DNA of 64,000 nucleotides. It comes from Gammaproteobacteria bacterium UBA7803. GTDB lineage: Bacteria > Pseudomonadota > Gammaproteobacteria > Pseudomonadales > Azotimanducaceae. The stretch spans positions 15,933 through 79,932 of the forward strand of contig DLCH01000030.1 in NCBI GenBank assembly GCA_002480525.1. Direction: 5' to 3'. A program made the translations under genes and the position numbers. The notes under the pieces were generated by a model. That model saw nothing but the letters and a program-made list of their open reading frames with translations, was not told where the DNA came from and searched no databases. Shown here one piece after another: positions 24,244 to 30,511 of this stretch (position 1 is the first letter of the stretch; each line of letters begins with the position of its first letter).

Positions 24244-25475
24244 CAGCGCGACCGCCTGACGGCGCGATCCACCCAGATCGCCTCGGTCGCCGGGTTGTAG
24301 CGGGCGTAGAAGGGGCGCGGCAGCCCCCGGCAGAAGTCCTGCATGCGCGTCTTGGCGTCCTGCAGCGAGTCGGCGACGAAGTACGTCGGCTGATACTCCG
24401 TGATCGGGAACCCGCGCCCCGCAGCGACCGCCGGCCGCCACGGCTCGAGCGCCGGAAAGTGCTCGACGCCGCCGGCGGGCCGCTGCGGTGCGCAGGCATA
24501 TTCCAGCTCGCCGAAGCTCGACAGCAGACCCGCGCCGTAGGCCTTCAACCAGCCGGCTTCCCGCAGCAGGCCGAACTCCACCGAGAACCAGTAGCAGCGC
24601 GCCAGCCGCTCGATCTCCTCGTCGCTGGCACCGAGGCTGGCGAGCCCGATCTCCTGTGACAGGTCGGCGAACGCCGGGTCGGCGAACATGGGCGCGTGGC
24701 CGATCAGCTCGTGCACCACGTCCGGCTCCGGCGTGTACAGCGGCGCGGAGTGATGACGCAGATACTGGGTCGAGAAGAATACCCGGAACGCCAGGCCGTT
24801 GAGAAAATCCCGGGAGCCCAGCAGCCCGGCCACCGGCCGCAGCCGGAAGCCGGTGCGCGCCTCGAGAAACCCGCTCACGTCCGCCACCTGGGGGACGTTG
24901 TCCTCGGCGTAGCCGCACTCGTCGGCCATGACGTCGAACACCCGGCGGTACTCGGCGCAGGCATAGCGCTGATGGAGCGCGCGCAGCCGCCGGAACACCT
25001 CGCCCCAGGTAGCCGTTTCGCGGTCGGTGTACGCCACCCTGGGCAGCGCCTGCCCGTGCCGGTAGCGGCGCGCCAGGTCGTCGATCATGGCCCGCCGCTC
25101 GCGATAGGCCGGATCGTTGAAGCCGGGATGGTCCGAGTGCAGATCGGCGCCGGCCTCCAGGGTGTGATTGGCGATCCTGTCGAGGTCGTCGACGCGCCGC
25201 GGGAACCAGGGCACCTCCTTGTCGTCGAGCACCAGCAGCTTCAGGGTATGGCGTTCGAGATCCGCGATCATCGCGTCGATGGCGCCCTCGCCCCGCCGGC
25301 CCTCGCAGTCCACGTAGAAGTCGAAGCGCCCTTCGTGGGCGGGCCGCGACTCGATGTGGGTGAGATTCACGCCGTGCCGGGAGAAATGATGCAGGACGTC
25401 CTCCAGCGCGCCGGGCCGGTCCTCCAGCTCGATCAGCAGGGACAGCAGCGGTTGCGACGTCGCTTCGGTGCTCAT
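24243..25475 (-). CDS. phhA: Phenylalanine 4-hydroxylase, animal-type with N-terminal ACT domain
   Basis: 410 residues, whereas ordinary bacterial PhhA is about 260-300. It hydroxylates phenylalanine to tyrosine using tetrahydropterin, Fe(II) and O2. An ACT regulatory domain fills residues 10-85, with RPGAL and VNLTHIESRP, the phenylalanine-binding motifs of animal PAH and prephenate dehydratase. The catalytic domain follows with VPWFPR, HPGFNDP, YRHGQALPRV, TGFRLRPVAGLLGSRDFL, TPEPDVVHELIGH (Fe ligands His255 and His260), YWFSVEFGLL (Glu300) and YGAGLLSSFGELEY. These blocks are near identical to animal PAH. The C-terminal tetramerisation tail of animals is missing. Same-strand neighbours: the AroQ-PheC fusion 28 bp upstream, DUF2721 overlapping downstream. 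Confidence 0.93.
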   Translation of the reverse strand: MSTEATSQPLLSLLIELEDRPGALEDVLHHFSRHGVNLTHIESRPAHEGRFDFYVDCEGRRGEGAIDAMIADLERHTLKLLVLDDKEVPWFPRRVDDLDRIANHTLEAGADLHSDHPGFNDPAYRERRAMIDDLARRYRHGQALPRVAYTDRETATWGEVFRRLRALHQRYACAEYRRVFDVMADECGYAEDNVPQVADVSGFLEARTGFRLRPVAGLLGSRDFLNGLAFRVFFSTQYLRHHSAPLYTPEPDVVHELIGHAPMFADPAFADLSQEIGLASLGASDEEIERLARCYWFSVEFGLLREAGWLKAYGAGLLSSFGELEYACAPQRPAGGVEHFPALEPWRPAVAAGRGFPITEYQPTYFVADSLQDAKTRMQDFCRGLPRPFYARYNPATEAIWVDRAVRRSR

Positions 25476-25503
25476 GGGCGCAGGTTCCTCGGCCGGCGCC
25501 GGC

Positions 25504-26820
25504 TCAGGGCAGCCGGGGCTCGATGCCGCGATCGCGGAACGTCCGCGCCACGGTACCGTCCGCCAGGGCCAGGTCGAGCCAGGTGTTCACGAACTCGAGC
25601 CATACCGGATCCCGGGGCAGCAGATACGCCTTCTCCTGATAGGTCAGCGTGCCGGCCATGGTGGCACACAGAGAGTCGTGCCGCGACGCCTGCAGCTCGA
25701 CCTCCACCCGGTCGGTGATCATCACGTCGGCGCGGCCCTCGACGATCTCCCGGAAGATCGTGCGGTTGTCGTCGTACAGGATCTTGTCCGCGCGATGCAC
25801 GTGGGCATCGACGAACGCCTCGTTGGTGCCGCCGGGATTCACCACCACCCGCACGCCCGGGCGGTCGATCGCCTCGAGCCCGGCGAACCGGCCCGCGTCG
25901 CCGCAGCGGGCGATCGGCGCCTTGCCGCCCACGTAGTAGGGCCGCGACTGGAAAGCCGCACGCTGCCGGGCCAGGGTGCGCGACACGCCGCTCATGGCGA
26001 CGTCGTAGCGGCCGGCCGCCAGATCCGCCATCAGCGTCGGCCAGGTGGTGGCGACGAACGCCACCCGCACGCCCAGCGCGTCGCCGAGGTGCCGGGCCAG
26101 CTCGACGTCGATGCCCTCCGGCGCCGCGCCGTCGTCGCGATGGGAGAACGGCGCGTAATCGCCGGTGGTGCCGACCCGCAGCACGCCGGTATCGAGGATC
26201 TGCGCCAGCCGATGCGGGTACCGCTCGAGTCCGGCCACCGCGTCGAGCAGCGCCGCCCGCGCGGACACGTCGAGGCCGGTCACGGCGATGGCGCCGGCGA
26301 GGTCGCCGGGAGCCGCCAGCGTGGCCTCGCCGGCGGTCGACGCCGCCGCCAGGATCTCCGCGCCCAGCCGCAGCAGCGCCGGGCGCACTTCGGCCGCCAG
26401 ATCCGACGCCGGCGGGGGCGCCTCGCCGCCGGCCCAGCGCTCGAACCAGTACCCCTGAATGACCTTGGCCGCGTCGATCTGGGCGGCGAACAGCACGCGC
26501 ACGCTGTCCGGGGCGAGCCCGAATCGCAGGGCGTCCGCCGCCGCCTGGTCGAGCACCACGGCCTCCCGGCCCAGGTCCTCGATGGGCAGACCGTGCTGCC
26601 ACTTGTAGGCCGCCACCTCGTCCATCAGCTCCAGGCGCGCGTCGATGCGCTCGAACAGCGCCGCCGGCGTCGCGCCCGCCGCGTGCGCGGCGGCGCCCGC
26701 CAGAACGACAGCAAGCGCCGCACGCCGGCCGCCGCGCCCGAGCCATCCGGATACCCGTCTGCGCACCGTCCTTCTCGAGGCCGTGTTCATCGAGACCGTT
26801 TTCGTCCTGGCACCCGACAT
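25504..26820 (-). CDS. Exported chorismate mutase (AroQ-gamma) - cyclohexadienyl dehydratase (PheC) fusion
   Basis: 438 residues from ATG 26820, chosen because GGAAGG lies seven bases upstream. A signal peptide ends near AHAAGA (about residue 50). Residues 51-215 match secreted AroQ chorismate mutases: ERIDARLELMDEVAAYKW and LPIEDLGRE, with Arg62, Lys73 and Arg85 in catalytic positions. Residues about 220-438 match PheC: LRVGTTGDYAPFS, GIDVELARHLGDALG, WPTLMADLAAGRYDVAMSG, VVVNPGGTNEAFVDAH and ADVMITDRVEVELQ, closely following P. aeruginosa PheC. Together they would convert chorismate to prephenate and then to phenylpyruvate (or arogenate to phenylalanine) outside the cytoplasm. An amino-acid-binding protein is the false annotation to avoid. 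Confidence 0.88.
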   Translation of the reverse strand: MSGARTKTVSMNTASRRTVRRRVSGWLGRGGRRAALAVVLAGAAAHAAGATPAALFERIDARLELMDEVAAYKWQHGLPIEDLGREAVVLDQAAADALRFGLAPDSVRVLFAAQIDAAKVIQGYWFERWAGGEAPPPASDLAAEVRPALLRLGAEILAAASTAGEATLAAPGDLAGAIAVTGLDVSARAALLDAVAGLERYPHRLAQILDTGVLRVGTTGDYAPFSHRDDGAAPEGIDVELARHLGDALGVRVAFVATTWPTLMADLAAGRYDVAMSGVSRTLARQRAAFQSRPYYVGGKAPIARCGDAGRFAGLEAIDRPGVRVVVNPGGTNEAFVDAHVHRADKILYDDNRTIFREIVEGRADVMITDRVEVELQASRHDSLCATMAGTLTYQEKAYLLPRDPVWLEFVNTWLDLALADGTVARTFRDRGIEPRLP

Positions 26821-26878
26821 CGAATCCCTTCCAACCTGACCAGCCGCCATTCTACGGCCACCCCGCCCCGGGTCACGA

Positions 26879-28690
26879 TCACAGCGGAAACAGCAACGGC
26901 ACCAGGCCCAGGATCACCGCCAGCGTGATGACGCCCAGCCCGGCCCCGAAGCGCACGTAGTCGCCGGCCGAGTAGCCGCCCGGCTGCTGCACGAGAAACG
27001 GCGCGGGATGGCCGTAGGGCATGAAGAACGCCGCCGAGCAGGCGACGATTACCGCCACGCAGAAGGCCCGCGGGCTGGCGTCCATCATGCCCGCGGCATT
27101 GATCGCGATGGGCGTCATGATGATGGCGACCGCGGCGTTGTGGATGGGCTGGGTCAGGATCATGCACAGCCCCGCCACACCGGCCATCACCGCCAGCGGA
27201 CCGAAACCGCCGAGCACGTCGATCAGCGTGGTGCCGATCAGGTCCGCGGCGCCGGTGTTGTCGAGGGCGATGCCGAGGGGGTACATCCCGGCGATCAGCA
27301 CCAGTGTGCGGCCGTCGATGGCCTGATACAGGCGCCCGAGCCGGACGATTCCGGTCAGGACCATGGCGAGCGCACCGAGCAGCGCGGTGGCCGCGATGGG
27401 CAGCCAGCCGGCGGCCGCACCGACGATGACGGCGCCGAGAATGGCCGCCGCGACCGGCGCGCGTCGCTTCATGGCACGGGACACCTCCGGCTCGCCGGGC
27501 TTGAAGTAGATCAGCAGCTCCTTCTCCGGATCGAACTCCCGCATGCGCTCCCGCGGACCGTACAGCAGCAGGCTGTCGCCCGCCTGCAGCACCACGTCCT
27601 GCACGTCGGTGCGGTGGGGCGCGTGCCCCCGGTAGTAGGCGATCGCGGTCATGCCGAACTGCGCGGGAAGGTCCAGCTCCCGGACCCGCCGGCCGACCGC
27701 CGCCGACCGCGGCGGCACCACGCATTCGGCCAGCTCGGCCGTGCTGATCGGATAGCGCTGCTGGGCCTGGGGCGGGCCGATGAAGGTCAGCGCCTCATGG
27801 GACTCGGCGACCCGGGCGACCACCGGCTCCCGGCCCTGAATCAGCAGCATGTCGCTCTCCCACAGCCGCAGATCGTGGGCCGGCAGCAGGAGCTGCTCGC
27901 TCTCCCGCACCACCGCCAGCAGCGTCAGGCCGTGGGCGCCGAGGTCGAGATCCCGGATGCGCAGCTCGTGCGTCTCGAGGTCGTCGGAAACCCAGACTTC
28001 GAACACCCGGTCTTCCAGGTGGTAGACGTCGATCAGGTTCGTCGTCACCGGCACCTCGGCCGGGTCGGGCGCGACGCGCTCTCCCGGCAGCAGCCGCTGG
28101 CCGATGGTGGCGATGTAGGCCAGCGCGGCCAGCAGCAGCGTGAGACCCACCGCAGAGAACTCGAAGAAGCCGAAACCCCGGCCCGTCTCCTGGGCGAGCA
28201 GGCTGTCCACCACCAGGTTGTGGGATGCCCCGATGAGCGTGAGATTCGCGCCGATGAGCGCCGTACAGGCCATGGGCAGCAGGATCTTCGACTGGGGCAC
28301 GCGAAGCTGCTTGCACAGCCGCAGAATCACCGGCACGAAGAACGACGCCGCCGCCACGATGTTGACGAATCCCGACAGCACGCCGGGAATGGCGGTATTG
28401 AGCAGCAGCAGCCGCCGGTAGCGCTCGTGGATCACCTTCTCGAGGCTGCGGGCCACCGACTTCACGACGCCGGTACGCTCCAGCCCGTCGCCGACGACCA
28501 TCAGCCCGGCGATGGTCACCACCGCGAAGCTGCTGAAGCCGGAGAATGCCTCAGTCGGCGACACGACGCCGGCGACCACCAGGGCGGCCAGCACCGACAG
28601 TGCGATCAGATCGGGCGGCAGGGCCCCGGTGACGAACAGCACGAAGGCGATCACCAGCACGGCGAGCACGATGGCTATGGCGAGGGTCAT
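26879..28690 (-). CDS. SLC13/DASS-type transporter with two TrkA-C (RCK_C) domains
   Basis: 603 residues from ATG 28690. The N-terminal half has about six hydrophobic helices, including LPPDLIALSVLAALVVAGVVS and FSSFAVVTIAGLMVVG, the typical ArsB/NhaD/DASS entry. The NLTLIGASHNLVVDSLL block resembles the family substrate loop. Two soluble TrkA-C domains follow (around 215-300 and 310-400; LGAHGLTLLAVVRESEQLLLPAHD and LPAQFGMTAIAYYRGHAPH), then more membrane helices, with GMYPLGIALDNTGAADLIG and TQPIHNAAVAIIMTPIAIN. Members carry sulfate, dicarboxylates or other anions with sodium. It lies 58 bp upstream of the AroQ-PheC gene on the same strand, so an aromatic acid substrate is possible. Confidence 0.87.
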   Translation of the reverse strand: MTLAIAIVLAVLVIAFVLFVTGALPPDLIALSVLAALVVAGVVSPTEAFSGFSSFAVVTIAGLMVVGDGLERTGVVKSVARSLEKVIHERYRRLLLLNTAIPGVLSGFVNIVAAASFFVPVILRLCKQLRVPQSKILLPMACTALIGANLTLIGASHNLVVDSLLAQETGRGFGFFEFSAVGLTLLLAALAYIATIGQRLLPGERVAPDPAEVPVTTNLIDVYHLEDRVFEVWVSDDLETHELRIRDLDLGAHGLTLLAVVRESEQLLLPAHDLRLWESDMLLIQGREPVVARVAESHEALTFIGPPQAQQRYPISTAELAECVVPPRSAAVGRRVRELDLPAQFGMTAIAYYRGHAPHRTDVQDVVLQAGDSLLLYGPRERMREFDPEKELLIYFKPGEPEVSRAMKRRAPVAAAILGAVIVGAAAGWLPIAATALLGALAMVLTGIVRLGRLYQAIDGRTLVLIAGMYPLGIALDNTGAADLIGTTLIDVLGGFGPLAVMAGVAGLCMILTQPIHNAAVAIIMTPIAINAAGMMDASPRAFCVAVIVACSAAFFMPYGHPAPFLVQQPGGYSAGDYVRFGAGLGVITLAVILGLVPLLFPL

Positions 28691-28896
28691 GACGATCCGC
28701 GGTCCAGCATCTGGCCGCGGGCCATGCAATTATCGTGCAGAGTGACGGCCCTGGCCGCCGGGACTCCCCCAGACTCGACCGGCAGGTTGCCGGCCCCGGA
28801 CCTGCGGCCAACCGGGGCCTCACGACCCTGTCCTCATCCGCCTTCGTGCTAGCATTCCGCGCAGACTCACAGCCTTCCACTCGAGTGCTTCGCGCC

Positions 28897-30297
28897 ATGG
28901 ACCCGTTACTGAAAGAGTACGTAGATCCGGCTTCTGCCGCCCGCCTCGCCCAGGCGGCGTCGGATATCGCGCTCGTGCTGGATGGCAACGGCGTGGTACT
29001 CGACGTCGTCATGCATGACGCCGACCTGGCAGCTGCGATGGGAAACAGCTGGCGCGGCCGCCGCTGGATCGAGACCGTCACGCCCGACACCCGGAATCAG
29101 ATCGAGTCTCTGCTGCGGGATGCCCGGGATTCGGAGCAGCCGGCCTGGCGACAGATCCATCACCGGACGCGCGACGGCGAGACGGACCGTCCGGTCGAGT
29201 ACTTCGCAATGAAGTTGGAGGGCAGCGACCGCTATCTGGCGCTGGGCCGGGATCTTCAGCCCGTCGCCGAGCTGCAGCAGCGCCTCATCGACGCCGAGCA
29301 GCGCAGCGAGCGGGACTACCAGCATCTGCGTGAGGCGGAGGCACGCTTTCGAAGCCTGTTCCAGGCGACCTCCGACCTGGTGATGGTGCTCGAGGCGGAC
29401 TCCCTGCGCATCACCGACGCGAATCCCGCTGCGGAAGCGGCGCTGGGCTGGGAGAACGGGTCCGGAAATCGGCTACTGCTGTCGCACGTCGCCCCAGACC
29501 GGGAAGAATCGGTCCGGTCGGCACTGGCGCAGGCCCGGTCGAGCGGCCACGCCGAGACCTGGGACGTCCGCCTGCTGAACTCCGACCGCGGCTGGCACCT
29601 TTCGGCGTCCGCCCTTCGACGGGGCAATGCGGCCGTGTTCATCCTGCGCATGGCGCCCGGCCAGCGCGACAATGCCCGGACAGCGGATGCCCGGTCCCGG
29701 CGGGTTCTGCAATTGGTGGAAGAAGCCCCGGACGCCATCGTCATGACCAGCGGCGCCGGCAGGATACTCTTCGCGAACCAGGCGTTCGCCGGGCTGGCCG
29801 AACTCGCCAGCGTCTCCCGCGCGTCCGGGTCTCACCTCTCGGAGTGGATCGGCCGGTCCTCCGTGGACGTGAAGGTGCTCCTCGTCAATCTCCGAAATCA
29901 CGGCCGGATTCACCGGTTCTCCACCACCTTCAACAGTACTCACCAGGTCGCCACGGAGGTGACTTTGTCCGCCGTCACCCTCGAGGATGGTGAGGACGTC
30001 TGCTTCGGGTTCGTGATCCGCAGCACGGCACAGCGCATCGCCGGCGTCGCCAGCCCGGCGACGTCGGGCGGCCGCTCCATGGAGCAGATCACCGAGCTGG
30101 TGGGCAGCGTGCCCTTGAAGGCGCTGGTCAGAGAGTCCGCGGATTTGATCGAACGCCTCGGCATCGAGACGGCACTCAGGCTCACCGGCGACAACCGGGC
30201 GGCAGCGGCAGAGATGCTCGGGCTCAGCCGCCAGAGCCTCTACGTGAAGCTCCGGCGCTATGGCCTCGGCGCCAAGCACGCCGAGTCGCAACGCTGA
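28897..30297 (+). CDS. ppsR: PpsR/CrtJ-family PAS-HTH transcriptional regulator
   Basis: 466 residues (PpsR of Rhodobacter is about 465). The order is an N-terminal PAS-like domain (about 15-125), a Gln/Glu-rich helical linker (125-150), PAS 1 (150-255), PAS 2 (270-380) and a Fis-type helix-turn-helix (426-456: LRLTGDNRAAAAEMLGLSRQ then SLYVKLRRYGL). The HTH and the preceding VPLKALVRESADLIERLGIE are closely PpsR-like. In phototrophs PpsR/CrtJ represses bacteriochlorophyll and carotenoid genes through TGT-N12-ACA sites. Only one Cys (Cys369) is present; the HTH Cys used for redox sensing in CrtJ is Gly422 or nearby. No photosynthesis genes are in the window. It is upstream of a TonB receptor. 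Confidence 0.85.
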   Translation: MDPLLKEYVDPASAARLAQAASDIALVLDGNGVVLDVVMHDADLAAAMGNSWRGRRWIETVTPDTRNQIESLLRDARDSEQPAWRQIHHRTRDGETDRPVEYFAMKLEGSDRYLALGRDLQPVAELQQRLIDAEQRSERDYQHLREAEARFRSLFQATSDLVMVLEADSLRITDANPAAEAALGWENGSGNRLLLSHVAPDREESVRSALAQARSSGHAETWDVRLLNSDRGWHLSASALRRGNAAVFILRMAPGQRDNARTADARSRRVLQLVEEAPDAIVMTSGAGRILFANQAFAGLAELASVSRASGSHLSEWIGRSSVDVKVLLVNLRNHGRIHRFSTTFNSTHQVATEVTLSAVTLEDGEDVCFGFVIRSTAQRIAGVASPATSGGRSMEQITELVGSVPLKALVRESADLIERLGIETALRLTGDNRAAAAEMLGLSRQSLYVKLRRYGLGAKHAESQR

Positions 30298-30391
30298 GTA
30301 CGACCACCCCGCCCGGCGGAAACCATCGCGGACCGGACCCTCCACGTCTCCGCCCCATCTATCCTGGCGAATGCCAGCCGCCCTGCCGTTA

Positions 30392-30420
30392 TTGACAGCG
30401 TCAGCGACGCTGGTTAAAAC
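30392..30420 (+). promoter_or_regulatory. Sigma-70-type promoter for the large TonB-dependent receptor
   Basis: TTGACA at 30392-30397 is a perfect -35 hexamer. After exactly 17 bases, TAAAAC at 30415-30420 matches four of six -10 positions. Transcription would begin about 30427, giving a leader of about 85 bases before the ATG at 30512. The spacer contains GCGTCAGCGACGC, a small dyad that could be an operator for the neighbouring PpsR-like regulator or another protein. Confidence 0.6.
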
Positions 30421-30435
30421 GCCCAAGAGGGGAGT

Positions 30436-30477
30436 GGTTCAAAACGAACCAGAGGAGCGCAGGGGGCCAAATCCCCC
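30436..30477 (+). promoter_or_regulatory. Two small hairpins in the TonB receptor leader
   Basis: GGTTC-AAAAC-GAACC (30436-30450) and GGGGG-CCAAAT-CCCCC (30462-30477) are perfect 5-bp stems in tandem between the promoter and the ribosome site GGAGGGG (about 30497-30503). Neither has a T-run. They could stabilise the leader or bind a protein or small RNA; no riboswitch class is recognised. Confidence 0.35.
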
Positions 30478-30511
30478 ACCCCGCAGTCGCGTTCCGCGGA
30501 GGGGAAACAAG

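Noticed and set aside
25504..26820. ABC-transporter amino-acid-binding protein
   Set aside because: The N-terminal domain is a chorismate mutase, and the C-terminal blocks match PheC. No permease or ATPase genes are adjacent.
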